DNA of 64,000 nucleotides from Mycobacterium sp. Aquia_213 (GCF_026625985.1 NZ_CP113116.1:3100001-3164000), one strand, 5' to 3'. Positions 17,006-26,851 are shown, numbered from the stretch's first letter. Notes: generated by a model not told the origin, from the letters alone. Translations and numbers: made by a program.

Positions 17006-18247
17006 TCACACGAGGACCCGTCGGTCCGCGAGGACCCGACGCGCCAGTCCCAGATACGCATTCGCGATCACTGGCCAGGTCATCTCGGGCGCCAACCGGC
17101 GGCCCTCGGCCGCCATCGCACCGGCGAGGCGGGGCTGCGTCAGGACGCGATCCAAGGCGGATACCAGCGCATCCGGATCGTCGTGCGGGACAACGATGCC
17201 GGCCCCACTGCCTAGCAGTTCGACGGCGTGTGGGAAGGCGGTCGCCACAATTGGCCGGCCGCTCGCGATGGCGCCGACCAGCACGCCGGAGGTGACCTGA
17301 TCAGTCGAGTCGTAAGGCAGTACGACGACCGCGGCGGACTGGATGAGCGCGGACAGCATCGGAAGGTTGCGATAATTCGCATCGAAGCGCACAGAATCCG
17401 CCACGCCCCTGCGCCGCGCCTGTTCGATGCAAGCGTCGCGGTACGCGTCGCCCTCGGCGGCGAGCACCTTTGGGTGCGTTTGACCCGCAACCACATACTG
17501 CGGACGGCCGGGCAGACCAGTAAGCGAGCCCATCGCATCGATCACCCGCTCGATGCCCTTGCCCGGCCCCAGTAGGCCCCAAGTTAACAGCGTCGGTCGA
17601 CCGTTGCGCACGCAAGCGTTCGTCGAGACGGTCGCCCCGTGCGGGATGGTGACCACTTTGCGGCGATCGACGGCGAATTCACCGCGCAGCCGCTCGCTGG
17701 CCGCGTCGGACATCACAATCACCTGATCCGCGCGCGCGACGACCGCCTCGAGGGCCGAACGTTGTTGGCGTGTCGGGTTTTTGAGAATGGTGTGGGCGAT
17801 CACGATCGACGGGACACGCAGCCCGTCGATGACATCCACTACCTCGTATCCCTCAACTCCGCCGTAGATGTCGTACTGATGCTGGATGACCGCAACGTCT
17901 TTCTGATTCAGCAACTCGATGCATGCCGCGACGGATGCCGGCGAGCCGTTGACCAGTTCGCCAATGACCCGAGCACTCGAGCATGGCGACCCGTCGGACA
18001 CGCGCACGACGCCGACGTCAGCCCCATAGGTGCTCAGCCAATGCGCCAGCGCGGCGGTGAATGTCGCCAGGCCGCAGCGGGTCGGTGGATAGGTGCTCAG
18101 GATGCCGAAACTCGGGGAGCGAGAAACTCCCTGACCCACAACGGATTCCATCGATGGGTCAAATGCAACTAAAGCGGTCACTGCGATCCCAACTGCGGTT
18201 GTCACCTGCGTGGCCGGCGGGAGCGGTTGCTCGGCGCGGTCAGCCAC
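17006..18247 (-). CDS. Glycosyltransferase family 4 (GT-B fold)
   Basis: A protein of up to 413 residues resembling GT4 glycosyltransferases, which transfer sugar from a nucleotide donor. Visible are an N-terminal acceptor-side TYPPTRCGLATFTAAL and a C-terminal donor-side LPYDSTDQVTSGVLVGAIASGRP. No membrane span is apparent. The sugar and acceptor are unknown. The start is uncertain: GTG at 18247 gives an extra 32-residue N-terminus, and ATG at 18151 would begin just before the conserved region. Confidence 0.82.
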   Translation of the reverse strand: MADRAEQPLPPATQVTTAVGIAVTALVAFDPSMESVVGQGVSRSPSFGILSTYPPTRCGLATFTAALAHWLSTYGADVGVVRVSDGSPCSSARVIGELVNGSPASVAACIELLNQKDVAVIQHQYDIYGGVEGYEVVDVIDGLRVPSIVIAHTILKNPTRQQRSALEAVVARADQVIVMSDAASERLRGEFAVDRRKVVTIPHGATVSTNACVRNGRPTLLTWGLLGPGKGIERVIDAMGSLTGLPGRPQYVVAGQTHPKVLAAEGDAYRDACIEQARRRGVADSVRFDANYRNLPMLSALIQSAAVVVLPYDSTDQVTSGVLVGAIASGRPIVATAFPHAVELLGSGAGIVVPHDDPDALVSALDRVLTQPRLAGAMAAEGRRLAPEMTWPVIANAYLGLARRVLADRRVLV

Positions 18248-18371
18248 AAGGGCGGACTCGAGCCCGGACTAGCTGGGTTTGCGATTCTTGTCACAATACA
18301 CCCCAGCCTGGGCCGTGACGACAAAGGGGCCAATGGTGTAGAGCGAATGGCTGAGCCAATACCACAGTCCG

Positions 18372-19871
18372 TCAATAGGTCTTGCCGCGTGAATGGTTGG
18401 CAGCGTGCGACGTCATCTCGCTGACGACGGAACGGCCTTGCCCGCGAGGAGATTTCTGCGCGGCCGCAACCAGAAGATCGACAGAGTGCACGATCCCCGT
18501 GGCGATGTCGTCAACCGCGGGCACGTGATCGGGGCAGGCAGACACGCTCACATCCAGGACGTCACCACGCGAGGTCAGCGCAATGCTTAACCCCGCGCCC
18601 TCAGTCAGTGGTGCCACGGTATGCATGCCGGCAACCCTGGCGCCGGCGCAGTAGGCCGGCGCCGGATCACCGACACTGTAGGAGACAGTGCCGTGGCTTA
18701 TCGGCGCGAGTTGGCGCCGCAGGCCCGACCGCGTGTAAAGCTGCATTCCGAGGCGGGCCACAGCCGGCGGTACAAGTGACGTAATCTCCGCGAGATCGAT
18801 TGTCGTCCAGCTACCTTCGGTACCAGAGACGCGAATGGCGTTCAATCGCTCGGTGGCAGTATGAAGGTTTGCGAGAACCTGCACAGGGTCGTCGAGATGT
18901 ACCGGAATGCGAAATCGCCCGACAGTAAATGCCTTACGGGTTTTCGGGATATTTGTGGTTGGCAGCTCGAACGGCATGCGCATCAGCAGCGGATCGGCGG
19001 GCACCGTACCGTGCTGTTGCAGCCAAGCGCGCAATGACAGCGTGCATGCAGCCAGAACGACATTGGTAATGCTGCCCCCGAAAGAGTTGCTGACCGCCTC
19101 CGCGGCTGTCAGCGGTACGGAGGCGAAAGCCACCTCGCGCCGCTTCGTCAGAGGCGCATTGAACGCTGTGCGCGGCACGGGTCCGCTCGTCGACGACGGT
19201 GCCGGGATGTTCCGATCGCGGCTGGGCGTGCGGTGCAGCCGACGACTCCCCACCTGCAGCGCACCGGACACTGCGTCGGCGACTAGCCGCATGCCGGTGA
19301 AGTTACGCTCAACAATCTCGGTCAGCACATCGGCAACAAGGTCACCGACAGACGGCGCCGAGCCCAGGCTCGGCTCCGCCGGCTGACGATTGGCCGGCTT
19401 GGCACGCGGGCCAGAAGCTAGCAGCCGCGGCCACAACGACACCGTTCCGGCGGCACCATCATCCAGTACCGGCGACGTCTTCACCGCCAACGCCCACTGG
19501 CCACCCGCGAGGCCGTTGATACTCCACGCTTCCCAAAGCCCTTCGCGGCAATCGAGTCGCCGGGTACTCAAATCCGCAATAAGTTCGGCGAACTCGCTCC
19601 GACCGCCGGGCGCGCGGACCGTTGCGCAATGAATTTGCGGAGACGGGTCGTAGTCGTCAATCTCAGCCCAGACCGGCTGCCCGAGACCCAGCGGCTTGGT
19701 CACCAGACGGCTGCGGAAGCGCGCCAGTTGCGGTAGTGACGCAGCCACCAATTGGTGTAGCCGCTGATGGGTGAGCCGATCGGACGCAGCGAGGATTACC
19801 AGCGAGATGGTGTGTGCCGGCGCTGGTGTGTGCAGCGAAAACGCATCGGTCGCCGACAATCGCGTAACCAT
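18372..19871 (-). CDS. WS/DGAT-like acyltransferase fold protein lacking the catalytic motif
   Basis: A 499-residue protein of the wax ester synthase/diacylglycerol acyltransferase fold, which in mycobacteria makes storage triacylglycerol. Family segments include MVTRLSATDAFSL at the start, ADPLLMRMPFELPT, and SYSVGDPAPAYCAGARVAG near the end. The catalytic HHxxxDG is replaced by SPVLDDG (in KTSPVLDDGAAG), so the active His is missing. It is probably not a standard TAG synthase. ATG 19871 is preceded by AAGGAG at 10 bases. Confidence 0.75.
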   Translation of the reverse strand: MVTRLSATDAFSLHTPAPAHTISLVILAASDRLTHQRLHQLVAASLPQLARFRSRLVTKPLGLGQPVWAEIDDYDPSPQIHCATVRAPGGRSEFAELIADLSTRRLDCREGLWEAWSINGLAGGQWALAVKTSPVLDDGAAGTVSLWPRLLASGPRAKPANRQPAEPSLGSAPSVGDLVADVLTEIVERNFTGMRLVADAVSGALQVGSRRLHRTPSRDRNIPAPSSTSGPVPRTAFNAPLTKRREVAFASVPLTAAEAVSNSFGGSITNVVLAACTLSLRAWLQQHGTVPADPLLMRMPFELPTTNIPKTRKAFTVGRFRIPVHLDDPVQVLANLHTATERLNAIRVSGTEGSWTTIDLAEITSLVPPAVARLGMQLYTRSGLRRQLAPISHGTVSYSVGDPAPAYCAGARVAGMHTVAPLTEGAGLSIALTSRGDVLDVSVSACPDHVPAVDDIATGIVHSVDLLVAAAQKSPRGQGRSVVSEMTSHAANHSRGKTY

Positions 19872-20092
19872 TACTGCATCATCTCCTTGGCGACGAAACC
19901 TGTTGCGCCAGTGGCTTCCAACCAACGCACAACCACGCTGCACCCGATCTTGGTCAGCAAGGTTTTTCTATTCGCTTGGTACCCGGCGATCGCCGCCTGA
20001 CGCAATCGGCGACGGCACGACTGAAAAAGGGTCACACGCGGAATACCCAGACGCGGCTGACCCTACTCCGATCTGCCATCGCGCCGTGACTG

Positions 20093-20578
20093 CTACCCAT
20101 CGTTAACGAGGTTCGCAAGGAAGGTGGGTAACCGGCCAGCACCGAAGTCGTAAAACCGCGCCCATAGCGGCTCGATCGAGATGCGCACCATCTGCTGGTA
20201 CGTCGACCGCACATTGCGTTCGAACTCGGCGAGCCGGGGTTCGTCCATTGACCTCGTGGCTGCCGCGAGGTATTCGTCGGTGACGCCGTCGACGGTTTCC
20301 AGTGTGGCCAGGCCGCGCACCAAGAGGGCCTTCGCCTCTTCTGGCGCGGAGCCGGTGTCAATCGTCAGTGCGACCTCCGGGCGTGACGAAAGCGCGCGAG
20401 CCTTCGGGGAGGTCGGCGCTGTGGACACAACGATGCGTTGGCCGGACCAGTAAAACCCGACCGGGACAACCCGAGGGAAACCATCATGTCCGTTGTAGGC
20501 GAGCCGGGCCATGGAACCGGCGAGCAGCTTTTGGGCGGCGGGGTGGCCAAGCTCTTGAGCCAACTCCTGCGCGTTCAT
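20093..20578 (-). CDS. Pyridoxamine-5'-phosphate-oxidase-like flavin/F420-binding protein
   Basis: A 161-residue split-barrel protein. The segment RLAYNGHDGFPRVVPVGFYWSG and the later PEVALTIDTG fit the PNPOx-like family, many mycobacterial members of which bind FMN or F420. The exact reaction is unknown. ATG 20578 gives the usual family start; a longer frame to 20692 adds an unlike N-terminus. Confidence 0.75.
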   Translation of the reverse strand: MNAQELAQELGHPAAQKLLAGSMARLAYNGHDGFPRVVPVGFYWSGQRIVVSTAPTSPKARALSSRPEVALTIDTGSAPEEAKALLVRGLATLETVDGVTDEYLAAATRSMDEPRLAEFERNVRSTYQQMVRISIEPLWARFYDFGAGRLPTFLANLVNDG

Positions 20579-20740
20579 CACGCATGTAGTCCTACTCGGT
20601 TCGACCGGGCAGGTCACCTCGGCGCGCACGGGGTCATCAAGGACATGGAGTAGTGAATTACTCGTGCCGACCCGGATGATCTCGCGTGACAATTCTCAGG
20701 CACATCAATTCGGACCAGCTCTGCGTCTGGAGGTAGGGCA

Positions 20741-21337
20741 ATGCTAGGAATCGGTAAACACAATCGCAGCGGCGCGGGCGACAACACTCTGTTGCTGGCG
20801 GCGAAAATATCAGGGCTCTTCGTGGTCGGGGCGGCGATTATCAGCGCGATCCCGCCCTCCATCAATTTGCTCAGCAGCCACGACACTCCTGTCCCCGTTA
20901 ATCAAACGGCGTCGACGACCACCACTTCGTCGAACGGACGGCCGGGCACCGGGCTCACCTTGGGTCCGCTAGCCAACGGGAAACTCTCCGTGGCAGGCTC
21001 CGCCCAAAAAGACGTCCTCGGCATGTGGGTCGTGATCGGCCCAAAACCGTTGGGCGGGTACGACACCGGCTGCGGGAATGTCGCTGATGGGCGGTGGCAA
21101 GCTCAGGTGTCCACCGACCCATCGTGGCCGAATTATCCACTGACGACCGTCCCTGCCTACGGTTCCTGCGCCAGTGCTGGAAGCGCGGCCGGCCTCAAGT
21201 TCACTTTGCAGGGAACCGAGACGACGACGCCGACACCGCCGCCGGGCCAGGTATTGGATTGCACGAGACAATTCGGCCCCAGCTGCCTGACCGGCCCGGG
21301 CTTCGGACCGGCGACGACCTACCAGCCGAATCATTGA
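20741..21337 (+). CDS. Membrane-anchored or exported hypothetical protein
   Basis: A 198-residue protein with one hydrophobic segment near the N-terminus (about residues 17-45), a Ser/Thr-rich linker (TASTTTTSSNG) and an outer domain with paired cysteines (DTGCGN, AYGSCASAG, LDCTRQFGPSCLTG). It probably sits outside the membrane with disulfides. GGAGGTAGGGCA precedes the ATG. I do not recognise the family. Confidence 0.65.
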   Translation: MLGIGKHNRSGAGDNTLLLAAKISGLFVVGAAIISAIPPSINLLSSHDTPVPVNQTASTTTTSSNGRPGTGLTLGPLANGKLSVAGSAQKDVLGMWVVIGPKPLGGYDTGCGNVADGRWQAQVSTDPSWPNYPLTTVPAYGSCASAGSAAGLKFTLQGTETTTPTPPPGQVLDCTRQFGPSCLTGPGFGPATTYQPNH

Positions 21338-21351
21338 CGACGTATCGACTG

Positions 21352-22533
21352 CTACTCGGTTGTGATGCCAGCCAGTTCGTGTGCCACCGCGCCAAATGCG
21401 CGCAGCGTGTCCAACAGCATCTGCGGATCCCCCGCGTCCGGCTGGGTGGATAGCTTGGCCGCGACCAGTTCAGTGGGCCGGTCGACATAGATCATCTGAC
21501 CGCACATGCCCTGGCACAGCACGACGTTGCTGCCCGGGTAGGGAAACCACACCTGGTTGCGATACATGCCGCCGGGCATTTGGGTGTCGTCGGGGCTGGC
21601 GGCAAACGCCGCACGCGAGTCCGGGCCGCCGTCGAGGGTGTCGGCAATCCACGCGGCCGGCACCACTTGCTGTCCGGTCAACGAGGCACCCTCGTGCAAG
21701 AACAGCGACCCGAACCGGATCATGTCGGTCAGACAGGCATTGATGCCGCCGTCGAAGAATCCGGTGCCCTCGGTGTCTACGGCGATGCTGGCATCGCATA
21801 AGGCACCGATTCGGCTCCACAGCAGTTCCGACATCAGCTCGGGCATCCGTTCGCCGCCCGCCACCTCGCAGATCCAGCCGAGCACGTCGGTTTCACACGA
21901 GCGATATTCGAACGGGCCGCCGTGCGCCGACTTCTGCCGCAGGGTCAGCAGGAAATCACGCAGTGTCGAGGGGACGTCCGAACCGCTCGTTGGTGCCCAC
22001 CCCATCGCCTGGTCGAGCACGTGAATCTCCGCGGTCGGATGAAGGTAGTTGTCCGAGAAGGCGATACCCGATCTCATGTCCAGCAGGTGGCGCACCGTCG
22101 CACCGTCATAGCCGCAGTTCGCAAGGGCGGGAACATATTTCGTTACCGGCGCGTCAACCTCGATCGCACCGGCCCCGTGTAGCGCGCCTACCACGGCGGC
22201 CACCAGCGACTTGCTCACCGAGAACAGCAGGTGTCGGGTCTCGGCACCCAAGCCGTCGAGGTATTCCTCGGCCACCAGCGCACCGCGGTAAGCGATGGCC
22301 CATCCGTCGGTGGCGGTGCCGGCCATCACCGCGCCCACGGTGGTGGCCGAGCCGTCATCGCCGGTCACCGCGATCTCGGCGACCGGGGCACTCGCTGCGG
22401 GTAACACTGCGGTGGCGCCGGTCCCGCGCGAGATGACCGCCGTCGGCACGAAGTCGTCGATGTGCTGGAACGACCAGTGCGCGTAGGGCGGCGACAGCCA
22501 GTTGTCCAGCGAGATACCGGCCGGACTGCTCAC
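21352..22533 (-). CDS. Serine hydrolase of the beta-lactamase/transpeptidase fold
   Basis: A 393-residue protein of the serine beta-lactamase-like family (esterase or D-amino-peptidase type). The SxxK active site is in LFSVSKSLVAA; RSCETDVLGW provides a Tyr/Ser-type second motif. No signal peptide is seen with the chosen start. GTG 22533 overlaps the stop of the upstream ATP-grasp gene (GTGA), which couples the two genes and suggests linked substrates. Confidence 0.83.
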   Translation of the reverse strand: MSSPAGISLDNWLSPPYAHWSFQHIDDFVPTAVISRGTGATAVLPAASAPVAEIAVTGDDGSATTVGAVMAGTATDGWAIAYRGALVAEEYLDGLGAETRHLLFSVSKSLVAAVVGALHGAGAIEVDAPVTKYVPALANCGYDGATVRHLLDMRSGIAFSDNYLHPTAEIHVLDQAMGWAPTSGSDVPSTLRDFLLTLRQKSAHGGPFEYRSCETDVLGWICEVAGGERMPELMSELLWSRIGALCDASIAVDTEGTGFFDGGINACLTDMIRFGSLFLHEGASLTGQQVVPAAWIADTLDGGPDSRAAFAASPDDTQMPGGMYRNQVWFPYPGSNVVLCQGMCGQMIYVDRPTELVAAKLSTQPDAGDPQMLLDTLRAFGAVAHELAGITTE

Positions 22534-24056
22534 GCTCGTGCGACGAGCCGCGAGACGATCGGCGCGGCCGGCGACAGGGGCGTCGAAACGAATTTCGCCT
22601 TCATACCCTTGACCCAGCGCTGGCAGCGCTCGCTGAGCCGATAGTCGTCGGTCTGCAGGTGTGAGCGGGTGACGAGCACGCCAAGTTGGGCGCCCTCGGA
22701 ACGTAAGTCGCCCGGCGCCGCGACCCGCATGTAAAAGGCCTCGGACCCATCGAGCAGCGTGGCCCAGTCGTTGGCGGACCGGTTGAAGGAGACGCGACCC
22801 TCGTCGTCGATGCGCCATACGCCGGTGCGCGGCGTCGCGGTGAAGATCTCGAGATCCGGCGAGGTCTCGGTGATGATCACCTGGCCCCAGACCTCGTCCT
22901 CGCCATAGCCGCGCTCCCAGCGTGCGTTGATCTCCCCGATGTCGACCTCGTAGTCCACGTCCATGTACTCGAGCAGATGGAAGAGGAACAGCGGCATGTC
23001 GGCGTAGGCCTCGGTGGTCAGGTTCGTCATCGGGCTGGCGCCACTCAGGCGCGGATTCACCTCGCCGAGGTAGAGCTCGTCGGAGTCCAGGTCATGAAGT
23101 AGATCCACCTCGAAGTAGCCGCGGTACCCCTCGCGGCTCATGACATCGCCCAGCTTTGCCACCATTTCTCGCGCGGCGTGCGTCTGTGTGGGCGGCAGCA
23201 CCTCGCGCCAGATGTCATTGCCGCACCAACTGCCCCGTTGCGGAGTCAACTCCGAATAGCCGACCAGGCTCGTCATCGCGGGGCCGATCACGGTGCCGTG
23301 GCGGGTCACGGCACCCTCGAGGCACACCTCCACGTTGCGGATCCGCTTCATCACCTTGAGCTCTTGGCCGACCAGGTCACCGGTGTGCTGGTCCCAGTCA
23401 CCCTGACCGTGCACAAAGAACGTCCCGCTGCCGGCGTTGCCGTAAGCGATCGAGATGACGAGGTCATCTCCCAATCCGGCGTCTTGCGCGAGCGCCAGCA
23501 ATTCGTCGTAGGAGCCGGCCCGGCCGATCGTGTTAGGCACGCTCGGTACCCCCGCCTCGTTGGCCAGGCGCGTCATGATGATCTTGGAGCCCAGGCGCTC
23601 GCGCAGCTGTACCGGCGGATGCATGACCTCGAGACCCGCCTGCCGGGCGAGGGTCTGTATCTCCTCGTTCATCATCACAAAGCAGCACTTGCCACCGGGA
23701 CCTTTGCCGGCGATGAACTCGAGCGTCTCGGGATCGGACAGCAGGTGGCTGCACACCTCGTCCATGGAGTCGAAATCACGTCGGTCGCGGCGCCGGGGCA
23801 CGAACACGCGAGAGTGGGTGCCCTCGAAAGAGTCAAAGTAGGTCAGGTAGAAGAAGTTTCGTATCCAGCGATCGACGCCCAGCAGGTTGAACGGCGTCGG
23901 CGAGATGAAGTACAGCGGCACCTTGTTCGTGTGAAAGAACGCGCGTATGTCCGAAAGGCCGTTCAACGTGCGACGTGGCTCTGGCTGCATCCCACCAGTG
24001 TGCTTCGTATTCGTGCCAACGCCAACACGTGGAGCAACATGCTGCGCCCCAACCAC
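22530..24056 (-). CDS. ATP-grasp domain protein (carboxylate-amine/thiol ligase-like)
   Basis: A protein of about 486-508 residues with an ATP-grasp fold: RLGSKIIMTRLANEAGVP, the nucleotide-binding segments and the metal-binding LYLGEVNPRLSGASPM. ATP-grasp enzymes join a carboxylate to an amine or similar through an acyl phosphate. The product is unknown. The start is uncertain: GTG 24056 is the longest and ATG 23990 gives MQPEPRRTLNG. It overlaps the following hydrolase by four bases. Confidence 0.8.
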   Translation of the reverse strand: MVGAQHVAPRVGVGTNTKHTGGMQPEPRRTLNGLSDIRAFFHTNKVPLYFISPTPFNLLGVDRWIRNFFYLTYFDSFEGTHSRVFVPRRRDRRDFDSMDEVCSHLLSDPETLEFIAGKGPGGKCCFVMMNEEIQTLARQAGLEVMHPPVQLRERLGSKIIMTRLANEAGVPSVPNTIGRAGSYDELLALAQDAGLGDDLVISIAYGNAGSGTFFVHGQGDWDQHTGDLVGQELKVMKRIRNVEVCLEGAVTRHGTVIGPAMTSLVGYSELTPQRGSWCGNDIWREVLPPTQTHAAREMVAKLGDVMSREGYRGYFEVDLLHDLDSDELYLGEVNPRLSGASPMTNLTTEAYADMPLFLFHLLEYMDVDYEVDIGEINARWERGYGEDEVWGQVIITETSPDLEIFTATPRTGVWRIDDEGRVSFNRSANDWATLLDGSEAFYMRVAAPGDLRSEGAQLGVLVTRSHLQTDDYRLSERCQRWVKGMKAKFVSTPLSPAAPIVSRLVARA

Positions 24057-24118
24057 TTCGAGGACATCGTGAAGCGGGACCCGTGGCGGGACCGATTCAA
24101 TTCGCGAGTTGTCGACAG

Positions 24119-24418
24119 CTATTCGGCGTCACCGATGGCATCAAGGCGCTCGCCCACCCGAGCCAGCGCCTCGTCGAAGATCTCCACCTTTTCGCCGCGC
24201 TTCTCGTTGGCGGGCTGGGCCGAGCCGCGGGCACCTTCGGCCTCCACCCGAGCCGCACCCTGACGCCGCAGCAGGCTGAAGTTCTTGTCGCGCGCTTGCC
24301 TCAGCCGGCTCTGCAATTCCTTCAGCGACTGCTCGTCCATGCGCGCGAGAGCCTCGGGATGACTCTCGCCGATCAACGAGCTTTCCTGCTGGGTCAGGTT
24401 CACGTGGTGGTTGCTCAC
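24119..24418 (-). CDS. Small charged helical protein, function unknown
   Basis: A 99-residue, highly charged, probably helical protein. The start GTG 24418 gives MSNHHVNLTQQES, followed by helices rich in Arg, Glu and Gln (SLKELQSRLRQARDKNF). There is no clear ribosome site. It lies upstream of the ATP-grasp gene on the same strand, with about 60 bases between them. Confidence 0.5.
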   Translation of the reverse strand: MSNHHVNLTQQESSLIGESHPEALARMDEQSLKELQSRLRQARDKNFSLLRRQGAARVEAEGARGSAQPANEKRGEKVEIFDEALARVGERLDAIGDAE

Positions 24419-24517
24419 CGTAGATACATAACCCGCACCGCACGCACCGGCATCGAATCGCCGGACGCAACGCCGAACCGTCACGCCTCGGCCATTTGGA
24501 GTTCACATCCCGGTGCC

Positions 24518-24973
24518 TCACGGGGAGAGCTGAACGTGGCCTCCCGGTGGACGTGGCGGAGGCGGCGGCTGTGGAGGCGGTGGAGGTGGCGGCGGTTGCG
24601 GTGCAGGCTCCTCCGGTTGCGGTCCGGGACCCTGCGGTTGTGGTGCGGGTGCCTGCTGTTGCGGCGGAGGGGACACCGGCCGTTGCGGTCGAGGGGGCGG
24701 TGACGCGACAGGTGGCTCGAGCGGCCTTGCCGTCGGTGCCGGGAGCGGCGGTGGTGGATCGGGGGTGAGGTCGCCCAAGGGAGCCGGCTTGATCAGTGCG
24801 ACAGGCACCATGCCGTGCTTGTCAGCTGGCGCCACCGGTAACTGCGCCACATCGACCACGCCGGAGCCGCTGGCTAGCAAAGCGATGATCACCGCACACC
24901 GAGCCTGTATTCGCCGCCGACGCATGGCCATCGCGCGAGACGGCGCCATCCCGCCACGGTTCGATCGGGTCAT
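24518..24973 (-). CDS. Proline-rich exported or membrane-anchored protein
   Basis: A 151-residue protein: basic N-terminus (MRRRRIQAR), one hydrophobic segment (CAVIIALLASGSGVVDVA), then a long Pro/Gln-rich tail with runs of up to nine prolines. The tail could cross or bind the cell wall. ATG 24973 has GGGAG four bases upstream. No enzyme motif. Confidence 0.55.
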   Translation of the reverse strand: MTRSNRGGMAPSRAMAMRRRRIQARCAVIIALLASGSGVVDVAQLPVAPADKHGMVPVALIKPAPLGDLTPDPPPPLPAPTARPLEPPVASPPPRPQRPVSPPPQQQAPAPQPQGPGPQPEEPAPQPPPPPPPPQPPPPPRPPGGHVQLSP

Positions 24974-25155
24974 ACGCTCCCGCAGCCGTCGCGCGCACTC
25001 CGATCCGTGGGTTCGCGCGAAAGTCCAGTGGTGATTCACGGTTCCAGCCAGTTACGATGTCCATCATTGCAGGCAGAGCTGCCTCCATTGTTACCACTTG
25101 GTGTCGGTTTAATGAGACGTCGAGCAGGTGACACCGAAGAAATGGGAATCCTGCC

Positions 25156-25524
25156 GTGCGCACGCGCATCACCAACCTCGCAAACGCACTGGTTAGCGTC
25201 TCGGTTGTGCTGACCGCCGCGATTGCTTGCGCGGGCACAGCAAGCGCCGACGCCCAGGAGGACCAGTTCGTGGCGTTGCTGGCTCAACTACAGATACCCG
25301 TCATCGATAACGTGCCCGGGCTGGTCTACCGAGCCCGTGAAATCTGTGGCGAACTCGATCACGGCTCCTCGGTCCAGTCTGTGATAGACGAAGAGACGAA
25401 CACGACATACTCGGGCAGTCCGCAATTGCGCCTGTACCCCGATCGCGTGACCCGCACCGCAACAAAATTCGTCACCGCATCGGTGACCGTCTACTGCCCC
25501 GGCCATCAAGGCCAGCTTCCGTAG
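25156..25524 (+). CDS. DUF732 exported protein
   Basis: A 122-residue secreted protein of the mycobacterial DUF732 family. It has a signal peptide cleaved after about residue 31 (AGTASADAQEDQF) and the family pattern around VYRAREICGEL with a second Cys near the C-terminus (VTVYCPGHQG), likely a disulfide. Function unknown. GTG 25156 is the start that gives a full signal peptide. Confidence 0.8.
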   Translation: MRTRITNLANALVSVSVVLTAAIACAGTASADAQEDQFVALLAQLQIPVIDNVPGLVYRAREICGELDHGSSVQSVIDEETNTTYSGSPQLRLYPDRVTRTATKFVTASVTVYCPGHQGQLP

Positions 25525-25579
25525 CGTATATTGTTGCGGTGCAGCGGTTTTCATCGCTTGCATTGCGCCCCATGAAGAT

Positions 25580-26656
25580 TCACCACCTCAGCGGCACACA
25601 CTGCGGAATCCAACCGTCGAACAGCGGGCCCGTCGACAGGCCGTAGGCTTTGGGATGCCACGCTTTGGGGACATCGCCGCCTTTGAAGTCGAACGAGAAA
25701 AACGGGATCTCGGCAAGCCACACCTCGAAGAAGATGGCAAGCAGATCCCGGGCCAGGTGCGACGCTGGACACCGATGCGGGCCTCCCCCAAAACTCCAAT
25801 GCCGATGCGGACCATCCAGTTTCATGTCCTGACCTGACATGGAGTCGGCCTCGTCACGGTGCACCAGACCGACACACAACTCGACAGGAGACCCGGCTGG
25901 GATCGTCGTTTCGCCGATCGTCACATTGCGAGTGGTGATTCGTGAAACGGTGTTCGCCCCGCCGTCCATGCGCAGTAGCTCCTCGATGAAAATGGCGAGC
26001 CGGCCTGGATTTTCGCGCAGCTCCTGCTGAAGCATCGGCTTCCGCGCCAGCACCGCCAGTCCGGCCGCGATAGATAACGCCGCGAACATGAAACCGCGCA
26101 CTACCGACCCCATCAGTCCCATGACCTCTTCGTTGCTGAGCGGTTCATTGGCCAGGCGGCTGATCACATCATGGCCACCCAGCGGGGCTTGACGGATCAA
26201 GCCAACCACCTCGGCGCTGACCGCATCGATACCAATGTGCCGCGGCAGCCCGCAAGCCAACGCGGACGCCGCGTGACACAGAACCACGGCGACAAGCACA
26301 CCATTGCAGCGATCCTGTTTCGCGACGGTGCCGATGCTTTCTTCGATGAGCCCACGTATGGGCTTCAACATTTCCCGCGAACTGCCGGGGTTGAGCACAT
26401 CGACCAAGATTGCGTGATACGGGCCGAACGGCGGATTGCCGGGCATCATTTCGCCCTGGCGGCTGGCGAAAACTTCGCCGTCGCGTACAGCGGCAAGCAC
26501 ATCGTCGCGGTGCCATAGCGTGTACGTGCCGTCATGCCCCCGCAGCACTCTTTGACCGGCTCGCTCTGCGGCAGCGTGCCACTCCCGAAAACCCGTGGCT
26601 GCATCCTCGTCGGAGCGCATGACGTCCCGCGTGGCGTCGCCCCCGGACCCTGTCAC
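25580..26656 (-). CDS. Cytochrome P450-like protein, short and divergent
   Basis: A 358-residue P450-like protein, shorter than the usual 400. The haem loop WSFGGGPHRCPASHLA gives Cys296 and the K-helix ExxR is in IEELLRMDGG. The I-helix (VVRGFMFAALSIAAG) has no acid/Thr pair, and the N-terminal half is weakly conserved. GTG 26656 has GGGAG about 6 bases upstream; frames upstream of it have no P450 character. It may be a divergent enzyme or a decaying gene. Confidence 0.75.
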   Translation of the reverse strand: MTGSGGDATRDVMRSDEDAATGFREWHAAAERAGQRVLRGHDGTYTLWHRDDVLAAVRDGEVFASRQGEMMPGNPPFGPYHAILVDVLNPGSSREMLKPIRGLIEESIGTVAKQDRCNGVLVAVVLCHAASALACGLPRHIGIDAVSAEVVGLIRQAPLGGHDVISRLANEPLSNEEVMGLMGSVVRGFMFAALSIAAGLAVLARKPMLQQELRENPGRLAIFIEELLRMDGGANTVSRITTRNVTIGETTIPAGSPVELCVGLVHRDEADSMSGQDMKLDGPHRHWSFGGGPHRCPASHLARDLLAIFFEVWLAEIPFFSFDFKGGDVPKAWHPKAYGLSTGPLFDGWIPQCVPLRW

Positions 26657-26851
26657 CGCGCACTCCCGACTTTCCCGATCGGCGGCCGACGCGAAGCCCG
26701 CACCAACCGCGCTACCTGCAACTTCAAGCCGCCACTCTATCCGCAAGATTGGCCACACCGCATTGCACCGATCGCCAAGGATTTCTAGAGGATCTCGCAA
26801 GTGACGCAGCCCACGGTGAGTTCGTCCACACAACAACTCACGAGGTTCGCC

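Noticed and set aside
24496..24768. Ala/Val-rich frame on the + strand
   Set aside because: It is the complement of proline codons in the proline-rich gene on the - strand.
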